A stretch of DNA of 44,963 bases from Rhodobacter sp. (GCA_027482795.1 JAIXVS010000333.1:1-44963), one strand, 5' to 3'; counted from the first letter of the stretch, positions 1 to 7,821 are shown. Made by a program: numbers and translations. Notes: a model not told the origin generated them from the sequence alone.

Positions 1-216
1 CTTGGGGTGGAGGCTGGCCGACGACCCTGACATGCAGCCGGCGCCGTGCTGGTTCGAGGAGGCCCGTCGGCGCCGCGTCCGTGCCATGATGGTTGCTGGC
101 GTTTGGGCTGCGGCCAAGGCCTCTGGTTCGCCTGAAGCGACCGTGGCAAGGGTTACGGCAGCGGAAGGCTGGCCGCCCAGCTCTACGACACACTGGGCGG
201 CGGGCGCTACGCATCC
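1..216. other. Unresolved sequence at left end, possible assembly junction
   Basis: No frame on either strand gives a recognisable protein here. The frame that carries the downstream HAD hydrolase has stops at about 28-30 and 130-132, and its translation between 133 and 216 does not resemble the N-terminal half of a HAD hydrolase. The stretch is GC-rich and its codon pattern differs from the following gene. It may be a chimeric or low-quality contig end, or a real rearrangement breakpoint. Confidence 0.5.
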
Positions 217-594
217 ATGGCGCAGCGCTTTCAAGTGATATTGATCACCAAGGGCGATCTGATGGATCAAGAACGCAAACTCGCGCAATCGGGCCTTGGC
301 GATTTGTTTCACGGCGTGGAAATTGTGTCCGAGAAAACGGCCAAAACCTATGCCCAGATTGCGCAAAAACATGGCGCGCAGGTGCAGGGCATGGTGATGG
401 TGGGCAATTCGATGAAATCGGATGTGCTGCCGATGATTGCGGCAGGCGGCTGGGGCGTACATGTGCCGCATGATCTGACTTGGGCATTGGAACTGGCCGA
501 TGCCCCGCAAGACACCGCGCGCTTTGCCCAGATCAAAACCCTTGCCGAATTGCCCTATCTTGTGGATCGGCTGATCGCATCCCACAATCCATAG
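217..594 (+). pseudogene. HAD-superfamily hydrolase, C-terminal fragment
   Basis: This 125-residue fragment carries the C-terminal half of a haloacid dehalogenase-like hydrolase. HAD motif II is LITKGD (T11), the motif III lysine is in VSEKT (K40), and motif IV is GNSMKSD (63-69), which would hold the Mg-binding acid. The N-terminal DxD nucleophile motif and most of the cap are absent, because the reading frame upstream does not continue the family; complete members are usually near 220-240 residues. The first ATG used here (217) is only the first in-frame start after the upstream stop and is probably not a real start. It is either truncated by the contig edge or a pseudogene. The substrate cannot be inferred. 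Confidence 0.7.
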
Positions 595-691
595 CGGATC
601 AAGGGCAGAAATCTGCCTGAACTTATTCGCAAAACCCTTTGAAAATAAGGGCTTTTCTGAAAGATTCACCCGTGCTATCGTGCCTTCACAT

Positions 692-711
692 GCCCCCGTC
701 AGAGGGGCTTT
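692..711 (+). terminator. GC hairpin with short T run upstream of the D,D-carboxypeptidase gene
   Basis: GCCCC (692-696) pairs with GGGGC (704-708) around a 7-nt loop and is followed by TTT. It lies 22 nt before the carboxypeptidase start, so it could be the end of the HAD transcript or a leader hairpin. The stem is short, so support is weak. Confidence 0.25.
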
Positions 712-732
712 AGGCAGAGTAGCAGGCGCATC

Positions 733-2487
733 ATGACCATGGCAGACAGCCCGCTTGGGCATTTTCTGCGCAGATTAGCGTTTTTTATTTCGGTGTCGCT
801 GGGCGCGGCGCTGATGGGCGGTCATGCATATGCCGCACCCGAAGCCTATTACATGATGGATGCGCGCACGGGCGAAACCCTGTTCGAAGATAACGCCGAA
901 ACGCGGCTGCACCCCGCCTCGCTGACTAAAATGCTGACCCTGTACATTGCATTTCAGGAAATCGAGCAGGGCAATCTTAGCCTTGATAGTATGATCACCG
1001 TGTCCAAAAATGCCGCAGCCCAGCCCCCGTCGCGGCTGGGCTTGAAGGCAGGGCAAAAGATACAGCTGCGCTATTTGATCCGTGCGGCTGCCATCAAATC
1101 GGCCAATGACGCAGCCCAAGCGATTGGCGATGCCATTGGTGGCAATCAAGCGAATTTTGCCGAACGCATGACCCGCACCGCCCGCGCGCTGGGGATGCGC
1201 AATTCGACGTTCAAGAACGCATCTGGTCTTACGGCCAAAGGGCATTTGTCAACCGCCAAGGATATGTCGATTTTGGGGCGGCATTTGTTTTATGATTTTC
1301 CGCAGTATTACAACATCTTCTCGCGCCGCCAAACCGATGCGGGCCTGACCGATGTGGCCAATACCAACCGCAAGTTCCTAGACGCCTATAAAGGCGCGGA
1401 TGGGATTAAGACGGGCTATACGCAGCCTGCTGGGTTTAACCTGACAGCTTCGGCAGAACGCGGCGGGGTGCGGCTGATTGCAACGGTTTTCGGCGGCGCG
1501 TCGACCGCTGATCGCAATGCGAAAATGGCCAAGATGCTGGATCGCGGCTTTGCAAAAGCCAAACCGAATGTGGGCGAGCAGCCCCCCGCGCCGCCACAGT
1601 TTGACAATGCCGATAACGAATTGCTGGCCAATGCCATGGTCGAAGATGGCCTTCCCCAAGGCGGTCTGGGCAGTGCAGCCAAAACCCTGCGCCAAGTTGT
1701 GACGCTGACCTCCTCGCCGCGCCCAATGCCGCGACCGAACTTTTCTGAATTGGCCACGGGCGCGCAAGAACAGGTCGCCGAAATGGCCGATGGCATTGCT
1801 GGCGCTTTGGCCGAAGTGACGGGCCAGACCGCCACATCAGCCGATCTACCCTTTGCCGTGGCCGCCGCCGAAGCACCAACCGCGCCCGTTGTAACCGTGC
1901 ATGACGCCCAAACCGACACGCTGCGCCCCGCACCAAGGCCGAATAATGCCCCAACCCCTGCACCTGCAACAGAGGTGGCCCCAACGCTGGTTGCAGCGAT
2001 TGAACCTGTGCCCGATGCCAGCCTGCAGGCGGATGCAACACTTGCCAGCGAAAATGCGGCAGATGTCACGCAACTGGCATTGGCCGCCGTATCCCAAGCG
2101 CCTGCCGCGCTGATCGCCGCAATCCAGCCACAGCGCCAAGCCCCCATTTACGATGACCAAACCGTTCTGGCCAAAGCCAATGCCACCGATCCGCCGCCCG
2201 CGCCCGAATTGCCCGCCACAGGCGAAGTGGTCACGCGCCTTTCCACATCGGGCGGCGCGCATTGGGGGGTGAACATTGGGCGCTTTGCCAGCAGCGATGC
2301 GGCTGAGAGGATTTTGCTGAAAACTCAGCTGGTTGAAAGCGCGACCTTGGGGTTAAGCCTGCGCAAAGTTACTGAAAAAGGCGGCGGGTTTGATGCCAAT
2401 TTTCTTGGCCTGACCGAAGAGGCCGCAGCCCTTGCCTGTCGCCGCCTGACCGCGCGCGCGATTCCCTGCATTACGCTCGGGCCGTAA
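733..2487 (+). CDS. D-alanyl-D-alanine carboxypeptidase (PBP5/6 family, S11) with C-terminal SPOR domain
   Basis: A periplasmic serine-type D,D-carboxypeptidase that trims the terminal D-Ala of peptidoglycan stem peptides. A signal peptide covers about residues 1-34 (cleavage near HAYA-AP). The three active-site motifs of the S11 family are all present: SLTK (S63, K66), SAN (123-125) and KTG (226-228). The catalytic domain ends near residue 275; a long Ala/Pro-rich linker (about 280-500) follows, and a SPOR-type domain, which binds denuded septal glycan, occupies about 508-584. At 584 residues it is longer than DacA/DacC because of this tail. The combination suggests septum- or pole-localised trimming. 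An alternative ATG lies two codons downstream. The 3' side holds a G-run/hairpin element. Confidence 0.92.
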   Translation: MTMADSPLGHFLRRLAFFISVSLGAALMGGHAYAAPEAYYMMDARTGETLFEDNAETRLHPASLTKMLTLYIAFQEIEQGNLSLDSMITVSKNAAAQPPSRLGLKAGQKIQLRYLIRAAAIKSANDAAQAIGDAIGGNQANFAERMTRTARALGMRNSTFKNASGLTAKGHLSTAKDMSILGRHLFYDFPQYYNIFSRRQTDAGLTDVANTNRKFLDAYKGADGIKTGYTQPAGFNLTASAERGGVRLIATVFGGASTADRNAKMAKMLDRGFAKAKPNVGEQPPAPPQFDNADNELLANAMVEDGLPQGGLGSAAKTLRQVVTLTSSPRPMPRPNFSELATGAQEQVAEMADGIAGALAEVTGQTATSADLPFAVAAAEAPTAPVVTVHDAQTDTLRPAPRPNNAPTPAPATEVAPTLVAAIEPVPDASLQADATLASENAADVTQLALAAVSQAPAALIAAIQPQRQAPIYDDQTVLAKANATDPPPAPELPATGEVVTRLSTSGGAHWGVNIGRFASSDAAERILLKTQLVESATLGLSLRKVTEKGGGFDANFLGLTEEAAALACRRLTARAIPCITLGP

Positions 2488-2519
2488 CCCCACCCGCATG
2501 CCCTGCAGCGCGGTCAGAA

Positions 2520-2597
2520 GCGGGTGTTTCACACCCCCGCGACGTTTTGCGCAGCAAAACGTCTACCCCCGTGGGATATTTAAAGAGCGAGGAAGCC
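2520..2597 (-). repeat. Dispersed AAATAyC/G-run/hairpin element, copy C
   Basis: Read on the minus strand this has the core AAATATCC followed by a GGGGG run and two hairpins. One hairpin is perfect: GACGTTTTGC (2541-2550) pairs with GCAAAACGTC (2554-2563) over a 3-nt loop. The second, GCGGGTGT (2520-2527) with ACACCCCCGC (2531-2540), has one bulged C. It sits between the convergent carboxypeptidase and lipoprotein genes and probably ends both transcripts. Related copies are at 16501, 20392 and 30421. Confidence 0.6.
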
Positions 2598-2602
2598 CAA
2601 CC

Positions 2603-3004
2603 CTATTCAGGATAGCTGGCGCGGCATTGCGCGATGGCTGCTGCCGCCGTTTTGCCTTGCTGGGCGCGCTTTTTCTCTAGGCTGGCCAACTTGGCGCTTT
2701 CAGCGGTCAGGTCAACCGCCACGGGGCGCGTGACAGTTTGCGGCACTTCCACAGGGCACATCTTTGGCTTTGGGCTCGGGTATTTTGCAGTGGGTACGGG
2801 CGTGCAATCTTGGAATTCGGTGCGGTAGACCGTTTCGCGCTCAAGGGCAAAACCGCGCTGCAAGTTACCCTCGATATCGGCAATCAACTGATCGACCACT
2901 TCCATATCGCGCGTTGCCTGATTGATGCAGCGCTGCTGCGGCGAGGCGCAGGCGGCCAGCAGGGCAAGGATGGGCAAGCTAAAGCAAAGATGCGATGTTT
3001 TCAT
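2603..3004 (-). CDS. Small predicted lipoprotein, function unknown
   Basis: A 133-residue protein with a signal peptide ending in a lipobox LAAC (L16-C19), so Cys19 is the predicted lipidation site. The mature part has a helical segment, several Cys (CINQA, QDCTP, KMCP, AQCRA) that may form disulfides, a Pro/Lys stretch and an Ala/Lys/Gln-rich C-terminus. The frame stays open 27 codons upstream, but the start at 3004 is chosen because it places the signal peptide at the N-terminus and lies just downstream of a good -10 box (3033-3038). It is divergent from hemF. I do not recognise a named family. Confidence 0.75.
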   Translation of the reverse strand: MKTSHLCFSLPILALLAACASPQQRCINQATRDMEVVDQLIADIEGNLQRGFALERETVYRTEFQDCTPVPTAKYPSPKPKMCPVEVPQTVTRPVAVDLTAESAKLASLEKKRAQQGKTAAAAIAQCRASYPE

Positions 3005-3032
3005 GGTGATCCCCGTGATTTGCGTGGCCTGC

Positions 3033-3061
3033 ACTATAGACCTTTGCGGCTGATATGCCAT
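3033..3061 (-). promoter_or_regulatory. Candidate sigma-70 promoter for the lipoprotein gene
   Basis: On the minus strand ATGGCA (3061-3056) is separated by 17 nt from TATAGT (3038-3033). The -10 matches the consensus at five of six positions and the -35 at four. The predicted start lies about 20 nt before the ATG at 3004, which supports that start. Confidence 0.45.
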
Positions 3062-3086
3062 AACATCATGAAAATTGACAAGCATC

Positions 3087-3104
3087 TGTCAGGCAAGCGC
3101 GACA
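3087..3104. promoter_or_regulatory. PpsR/CrtJ-type palindrome upstream of hemF
   Basis: TGTCAGGCAAGCGCGACA fits TGTC-N10-GACA exactly, the binding pattern described for the redox/light-responsive repressor PpsR (CrtJ) of purple bacteria. It lies 27-44 nt before the hemF start, next to a TTGACA (3075-3080) that could be a -35. hem genes are known members of such regulons in Rhodobacter. Assignment rests on motif and location only. Confidence 0.5.
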
Positions 3105-3130
3105 GATCGCGCGCAGCACTTGGGGGGATC

Positions 3131-3997
3131 ATGGCCGCAGCGTTAGAATTTGAAACCGAAAAGGCGCAGGCAGCGGCGTGGTTTCGCAGCCTGCGCGACC
3201 AGATTGTCGCGGCCTTTGAAGGGCTGGAAGATCGTTTTGGCACGGGCCCCGTTGGGCGGTTTGACGTGTCGGAAACCGCGCGCGATGGCGGCGGCGGTGG
3301 GCTGATGAGCGTGATGCGCGGGGGCCGGGTGTTTGAAAAGGTGGGCGTGAACGTATCGGCGGTGCACGGCGAACTTGCGCCCCGCGCGCAAAAGGCGATG
3401 GCCGCGCGCGGCGTTCCTGGCATGGAAAGCGATCCGCGTTTTTGGGCCAGTGGCATTTCGCTTGTCGCCCATATGCGCAACCCGCAATCGCCCGCAGTTC
3501 ACATGAACACCCGCATGTTTTGGACACCCCATGCGTGGTGGTTTGGGGGTGGTTCGGATTTGAACCCTGCAATTGAGTATGCCGAAGACACCGCCCATTT
3601 TCACGGCCAAATGCAGGCCGCTTGCGATGCGCATTCGCCAGATTACTATCCCAAATTCAAGGCTTGGGCCGATGAGTACTTCTTTGTGCCCCACCGTTGG
3701 CGCGCGCGCGGCGTGGGCGGAATTTTCTATGACGATTTGAACACGGGCGATTGGGCGGCTGATTTTGCCTTTACGCAGGCGGTGGGCCGCGCCTTTTTGC
3801 CCGCATTTGTTCCGCTGACTGAAAAGCGCTGCGTTCAGGCGTTTACCGATGCCGACCGCGAGGCGCAGTTGATCCATCGTGGGTTATATGCCGAATACAA
3901 CCTTGTTTATGACCGCGGCACCAAGTTTGGGTTAGAGACGGGCCATGATGCCAATGCCGTGCTGATGAGCCTGCCGCCCATCGCCAAATGGACGTAG
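3131..3997 (+). CDS. hemF: Oxygen-dependent coproporphyrinogen III oxidase
   Basis: HemF oxidatively decarboxylates two propionates of coproporphyrinogen III to give protoporphyrinogen IX, using O2, in the cytosol. The 288-residue protein has the usual length and the family's strongly conserved blocks: the Gly-rich RDGGGGGLMSVM-type segment near residue 60, the stretch HMNTRMFW, WWFGGGSDLNP, the YYPKFKAWADEYFF region, GGIFYDDL, and the C-terminal EYNLVYDRGTKFGL block. The start at 3131 follows a TGGGGGGA ribosome-binding site; the open frame runs further upstream without homology. It converges on hemE, so two non-consecutive steps of heme/bacteriochlorophyll precursor synthesis are neighbours. 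A PpsR-type palindrome precedes it. Confidence 0.96.
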   Translation: MAAALEFETEKAQAAAWFRSLRDQIVAAFEGLEDRFGTGPVGRFDVSETARDGGGGGLMSVMRGGRVFEKVGVNVSAVHGELAPRAQKAMAARGVPGMESDPRFWASGISLVAHMRNPQSPAVHMNTRMFWTPHAWWFGGGSDLNPAIEYAEDTAHFHGQMQAACDAHSPDYYPKFKAWADEYFFVPHRWRARGVGGIFYDDLNTGDWAADFAFTQAVGRAFLPAFVPLTEKRCVQAFTDADREAQLIHRGLYAEYNLVYDRGTKFGLETGHDANAVLMSLPPIAKWT

Positions 3998-4013
3998 CGG
4001 GCGGTGGACTTAA

Positions 4014-4030
4014 GGGGGGCTAAGCCCCCC
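4014..4030. terminator. Hairpin between convergent hemF and hemE
   Basis: GGGGGGC (4014-4020) pairs with GCCCCCC (4024-4030) over a TAA loop. It overlaps the hemE stop codon (4020-4022) and lies 17 nt after the hemF stop. It lacks a clear T run on either strand but can serve both genes. Confidence 0.55.
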
Positions 4031-5051
4031 GAACCGCCTCGATCATCCGTGTCACATTATCGGGGCTCGCATCGGGCGTGATCCCGTGGCCCAAATTGAA
4101 AATGTGCGGGCCTTTGGCGAACGCGTCCACCACGCGGCGGGTTTCCCGAACCAAGTCTGTCCCGCCTGTTACCATATGGGTTGGCGATAAATTGCCCTGC
4201 ACGCAGCCCGTCACTTGCACCTTTTCCGCCGCCCATTCGGGGCTGACAGAATTGTCAATCGCCACGCAATCTGCCCCCGTTGCCTGCGCAAACCCAATGT
4301 AACCATCCCCCGCCTCGCGCGGGAAGGCGATGATCGGCAGATCGGGATGGCGGGCCTTAAGGGCTGCAATAATCTTGGCGGCGGGCTTTACGGCAAAATC
4401 GGTAAAGTCTTGGCCCTTTAGGCTGCCTGCCCAACTGTCGAACAGCTTCACCACCTCGGCCCCAGCCTTGACCTGCATCGACAGGTATTCAACGGTGGCA
4501 TCGGTAATCACGTCAATGAGCCCCGAAAACGTGGCGCGATCAGCGGATTTTAGCGCGTGCGCTGGCCCTTGGTCAGGCGTGCCGCGCCCTGCGATCATGT
4601 AACTGGCCACCGTCCACGGCGCGCCTGCAAAGCCGATCAGGGTCGTCTCGCGCGGAAGCTCGCGCGCAAGGATTTTCACGGTCTCGTAAATGGGGGCAAG
4701 TGTATCGTGGATGTCATCTTTGCCGCGCAAACCCGCCAATTCCGCTGGCGTTGTCAGCGTCGACAATCGCGGCCCTTCGCCATTTTCAAACCACAGTTTT
4801 GCGCCCAAGGCTTGCGGCAGCAGCAGAATATCGGCAAACAAAATCGCCGCGTCAAAGCCATAGCGGCGGATGGGTTGCAGCGTGACCTCTGCCGCCAATT
4901 CCGAGTTATAGCACAGCGATAGAAAATCGCCCGCCTGCGCGCGTGTAGCGCGGTATTCGGGCAAATAGCGGCCCGCTTGGCGCATCATCCAAATGGGGGG
5001 GGTGGGCAGCACTTCGCCGCGCAGGGCGCGCAAAATCGTCTTATCGGTCAT
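4020..5051 (-). CDS. hemE: Uroporphyrinogen III decarboxylase
   Basis: HemE removes the four acetate carboxyls of uroporphyrinogen III to give coproporphyrinogen III, the branch product leading to heme and bacteriochlorophyll. The 343-residue protein carries the N-terminal signature PPIWMMRQAGRYLPEYR with the conserved Arg pair, the FADILLLPQALG block, the FAGAPWTVASYMIAG block and the C-terminal FNLGHGITPDASPDNV segment. The start at 5051 is preferred over the ATG seven codons upstream because AACGGAG precedes it at proper distance and the upstream ATG overlaps the predicted promoter. It lies about 105 nt downstream of the MFS gene on the same strand but seems to have its own regulated promoter. 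Confidence 0.96.
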   Translation of the reverse strand: MTDKTILRALRGEVLPTPPIWMMRQAGRYLPEYRATRAQAGDFLSLCYNSELAAEVTLQPIRRYGFDAAILFADILLLPQALGAKLWFENGEGPRLSTLTTPAELAGLRGKDDIHDTLAPIYETVKILARELPRETTLIGFAGAPWTVASYMIAGRGTPDQGPAHALKSADRATFSGLIDVITDATVEYLSMQVKAGAEVVKLFDSWAGSLKGQDFTDFAVKPAAKIIAALKARHPDLPIIAFPREAGDGYIGFAQATGADCVAIDNSVSPEWAAEKVQVTGCVQGNLSPTHMVTGGTDLVRETRRVVDAFAKGPHIFNLGHGITPDASPDNVTRMIEAVRGA

Positions 5052-5070
5052 CACATTCTCCGTTTTGCGC

Positions 5071-5098
5071 ATCTTGAGGGGCGGGCGGGTCTTGTCAA
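5071..5098 (-). promoter_or_regulatory. Candidate hemE promoter
   Basis: On the minus strand a perfect TTGACA (5098-5093) is followed after 16 nt by CAAGAT (5076-5071), a poor -10 with three matches. The PpsR-type palindrome starts 18 nt upstream of this -35. Confidence 0.35.
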
Positions 5099-5115
5099 GC
5101 CGCAGCGCGCAGATA

Positions 5116-5133
5116 TGTCAGTTTTATCTGACA
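5116..5133. promoter_or_regulatory. PpsR/CrtJ-type palindrome upstream of hemE
   Basis: TGTCAGTTTTATCTGACA is an exact TGTC-N10-GACA site, 65-82 nt upstream of the hemE start and just upstream of the candidate -35. Its inner bases also form GTCAG/CTGAC arms over a 6-nt loop. With the matching site upstream of hemF it suggests shared control by a PpsR-like repressor; the repressor gene is not in the window. Confidence 0.55.
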
Positions 5134-5173
5134 GTCCCCTCTATCTGACAATCCCCTCTAACTGACAGTCCCT
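5126..5173. repeat. Three imperfect 17-bp tandem repeats spanning the MFS gene 3' end
   Basis: Units start at 5126, 5143 and 5160. Each has the form A(T/A)CTGACA(G/A)TCCCCTCT; unit 2 differs by one base from unit 1 and unit 3 is partial. The last unit contains the MFS stop codon (5158-5160), and the first overlaps the right half of the PpsR-type palindrome, so each unit repeats its CTGACA half-site. Confidence 0.75.
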
Positions 5174-6381
5174 GCCGCGCGCGCCGTCAGCCAGCCCGTG
5201 CGATCTGCCCAATACAGCGCCATCGCCCCGCCCAGCGTTAGAGCAAACCCCATCACCGCCACCGTTTGATAGCCGCCAATCGCCATGCCAATCGCAAAGG
5301 CAGATGCGCCAAGAATATCGGCAATCAGCTTTTGCAACGCCAGCATGGCACTTGCCGCCCCAGGGCGATCTTGCAGCAGGTCTTGGTAATAGGTGATCGA
5401 CAGGCCAATAAAGGCTGTGCCGCCCACCCCTGCAATCAGCGTGCCTGCCCACAGCCAAACCGTATCCACCCAAATCGGCATCAGCAGCACATGCAGCCCA
5501 TATGCCGCAGCGCCCACCGCAATCAGCGTGCCGCGCGAGACATAGGCCACAAGACGCGGCAGCAAGATCAAGCAGGGCACTTCCCACCCCGCCACAAGCC
5601 CCACATACAGCGCCACATCGGATGCGTCCCGAATGGGGGATGCTTCAAACACCAACCCGATCAGCACGAAATACAGCATCGCGCTGGCGTTGATGGCCCC
5701 CAGCATGAACAGGCGCGAGGCGATCAGCGGGCGCGCAAGCTCGCGCAATGCCTCGCGCAGGTTCAGCCCTGATGGGCGGTCATCCCATGTCACACCCGCG
5801 CCGCGCGGCCATAAAAACCACACCATCAGCAGCAGGGCCAGCGCCGCAATCAGGGCGGAATCATACACCCACATCACATCCACGCCCGCGCCAAAGGCAA
5901 AGGTCCAAAAGATCAGCATCGCCATAAAGGCAATCGACATGCCCGAACGGATAATGCCCAACACCCCATCTGCCGCGCCCGGTGCCTGCGGGCCCGCCAG
6001 CCGCGCCAGCGCAAAAATTTGCCCATACAGCGCCGACCCCAACGGAAACAAAAACGCATGGCACAGCACCAAGGCAAGCGGCGATGGGGCAAAGGCCATG
6101 AGCCCCAGCCCAACAAAACTGGCCAGCGCGGTCAGCCCCGCAATCAAATGCCTGCGCCCGCGCTGATCGCCCAAAACCCCCATCAGCACGGCAGATAACA
6201 CCGCAACTGCCGCGGCGGCAACCAGCACCAGCGCATAGGTGCCTTCGGAAACACCAATCCGTTCAATCGCCACCAGCGAGATATAGGGCGCTACGGATGC
6301 GTTCATCACCCCAAGCCCCAACATAGCAAAGCCCGCAAGCCGCAGCGCAGGGCTGCGCAGAATGGTTTGGGTGGGGGTCAT
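5158..6381 (-). CDS. MFS transporter, sugar-efflux (SET)-like
   Basis: A 407-residue inner-membrane protein with about twelve hydrophobic segments and an MFS motif-A-like loop GDQRGRRH after TM2. The second half has a SetA/SetB-like pattern (GVGGTAFIGLSITYYQDLLQDRPGAASAM, near TM10-11), so sugar or small-molecule efflux is the best guess; the substrate is not determinable. ATG at 6381 is preceded by an adjacent GTG at 6384. Both lie directly after the TAA of the FAD-oxidase gene, whose last codons (AAAGAG) supply the ribosome-binding site, so translation is coupled. It is the third gene of the minus-strand operon beginning with the esterase. Its 3' end lies in a tandem repeat. Confidence 0.8.
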   Translation of the reverse strand: MTPTQTILRSPALRLAGFAMLGLGVMNASVAPYISLVAIERIGVSEGTYALVLVAAAAVAVLSAVLMGVLGDQRGRRHLIAGLTALASFVGLGLMAFAPSPLALVLCHAFLFPLGSALYGQIFALARLAGPQAPGAADGVLGIIRSGMSIAFMAMLIFWTFAFGAGVDVMWVYDSALIAALALLLMVWFLWPRGAGVTWDDRPSGLNLREALRELARPLIASRLFMLGAINASAMLYFVLIGLVFEASPIRDASDVALYVGLVAGWEVPCLILLPRLVAYVSRGTLIAVGAAAYGLHVLLMPIWVDTVWLWAGTLIAGVGGTAFIGLSITYYQDLLQDRPGAASAMLALQKLIADILGASAFAIGMAIGGYQTVAVMGFALTLGGAMALYWADRTGWLTARAAGTVS

Positions 6382-6384
6382 CAC

Positions 6385-7821
6385 TTAAATCTCTTTTGCG
6401 GGAATAACTTTGGCGGGAATAACCTTGCCAGGGTTCATAATGCCCTGCGGGTCTAGCGCCGCCTTTACGCTGCGCATCACGTCCAGCGCCACCCCATCTT
6501 TGCGCCGCGCCATGGAATTTAGCTTCATCACCCCCACCCCATGCTCGGCAGAAAAAGACCCGCCCAAAGCGGCGACTTCATCTTCAACAGCCTCGACCAA
6601 GGCATCATACAGCGCCGCGTCGCTGCGGGGCGGGTATAGGGAATAGTGCAAATTGCCATCGCCCAAATGGGCCACAGTCACGCTATAGGTACCTTCGGCA
6701 ATCTGCGGCAGGCGTGCTTCGATGCGTTCCAGAAAGCTGGGGATTTTGTCCAGTGGCAGGCAAATATCGGTGTCCACCGATGGTTGCACGGCCTGCATCA
6801 CTTGGGCTGCCGCCTCGCGCCGCGCCCACATGGCAGCGCGCTGAGTCTCGGACTGGGCAATCACCGCATCCAAAACGCGGCCATCGGCCAGCATATCCGC
6901 AAGCGCGGTTTCCAATAGCGCGGCAATCGGCAGGCTGCCATCCACGTTCGGCGCGCTATCATCTGGCCGCAGCGCGCCCAGTTCGACCAAAATGGTAATC
7001 GGATAATCGCGGTCGAACGGCGCGCGCAGATCGGGGCGAATTTGGGCCACGCGGGCGATGTAACTGGCGGGCATATATTCAAACGCCTCGACCATGCCGC
7101 CACTGGCCGCTTGCAGATGGTTCAGCAAATCCAATGCATCGGGCAGGCTGCGCACCGCCAGCGTGGCCGTGGCATAGGCGCGCGGTTTGGGCACCAGCCG
7201 CATCACCGCCGCTGTGATAATGCCGAGCGTGCCCTCGGCCCCGATGAACATATGCTTTAAATCAAAGCCCGAATTGTCTTTGTGCAATTGGCTCATCAGA
7301 TTCAAAATACGACCATCGGCCAGTACCACCTCCAGCCCCAAGCAAAGCCCCCGCGTGCTGCCATAGCGCAGCACGTTCGACCCGCCTGCGTTGGTCGACA
7401 ATACCCCGCCAATCATCGCCGATCCGCGCGCGCCAAACCACAGCGGAAAGTACAGGTCCAGCGCATCCGCCGCCTCGTGCAGGCGCGAGACGATCACCCC
7501 CGCCTCGACAATGGCAATGCGGGCATCGGCGCGCACGTCGCGTATGGCATTCATCCGTTCAAGCGACAGCATCACCCCGCCATTCGTATGAATGGCCCCC
7601 GTGATGCCCGACCGCCCCCCCGTGGGCACGATGGAAACGCCGTATTGCGTGGCGATTTTCAGGCATGCGCTGACTTCACCCGTATTGGCGGGGCGCAGCA
7701 CGGCAAGCGGGTTTGCGGTGTAATGGGTTGTAGGCTCGCTGCAATAGGGCGCGCAATCGGCCCCTTGCAACACATGCCCCGCGCCGATGGCGGCGGCAAA
7801 GGCCCCAAGCGCCGCGTTCAT
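6385..7821 (-). CDS. FAD-binding oxidoreductase (GlcD / D-2-hydroxyacid dehydrogenase family)
   Basis: A 478-residue flavoprotein of the VAO/PCMH fold. The FAD-binding half is recognised by VPTGGRSGITGA (about 65-76), the NAGGSNVLRYGSTRGL segment and IGAEGTLGIITAA. The C-terminal FAD-oxidase domain has AHLGDGNLHYSLYPP with the substrate/metal-binding His, the FSAEHGVGVMKL block and the closing DPQGIMNPGKV. Relatives oxidise D-lactate, glycolate or D-2-hydroxyglutarate; the substrate here is unknown. It overlaps the upstream esterase stop by 4 nt (ATGA) and abuts the MFS start. The last residues PGKVIPAKVIPAKEI come from a 15-bp tandem duplication (6398-6412, 6413-6427). Confidence 0.88.
   Translation of the reverse strand: MNAALGAFAAAIGAGHVLQGADCAPYCSEPTTHYTANPLAVLRPANTGEVSACLKIATQYGVSIVPTGGRSGITGAIHTNGGVMLSLERMNAIRDVRADARIAIVEAGVIVSRLHEAADALDLYFPLWFGARGSAMIGGVLSTNAGGSNVLRYGSTRGLCLGLEVVLADGRILNLMSQLHKDNSGFDLKHMFIGAEGTLGIITAAVMRLVPKPRAYATATLAVRSLPDALDLLNHLQAASGGMVEAFEYMPASYIARVAQIRPDLRAPFDRDYPITILVELGALRPDDSAPNVDGSLPIAALLETALADMLADGRVLDAVIAQSETQRAAMWARREAAAQVMQAVQPSVDTDICLPLDKIPSFLERIEARLPQIAEGTYSVTVAHLGDGNLHYSLYPPRSDAALYDALVEAVEDEVAALGGSFSAEHGVGVMKLNSMARRKDGVALDVMRSVKAALDPQGIMNPGKVIPAKVIPAKEI

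Noticed and set aside
2738..3130. N-terminal extension of hemF
   Set aside because: The frame is open upstream but crosses the lipoprotein gene in antisense, contains the hemF promoter region and shows no HemF homology before 3131.
3000..5200. Photosynthesis gene cluster in the window
   Set aside because: Only hemF and hemE are present; no bch, crt or puf genes were found, so phototrophy is only suggested by the operator-like sites.
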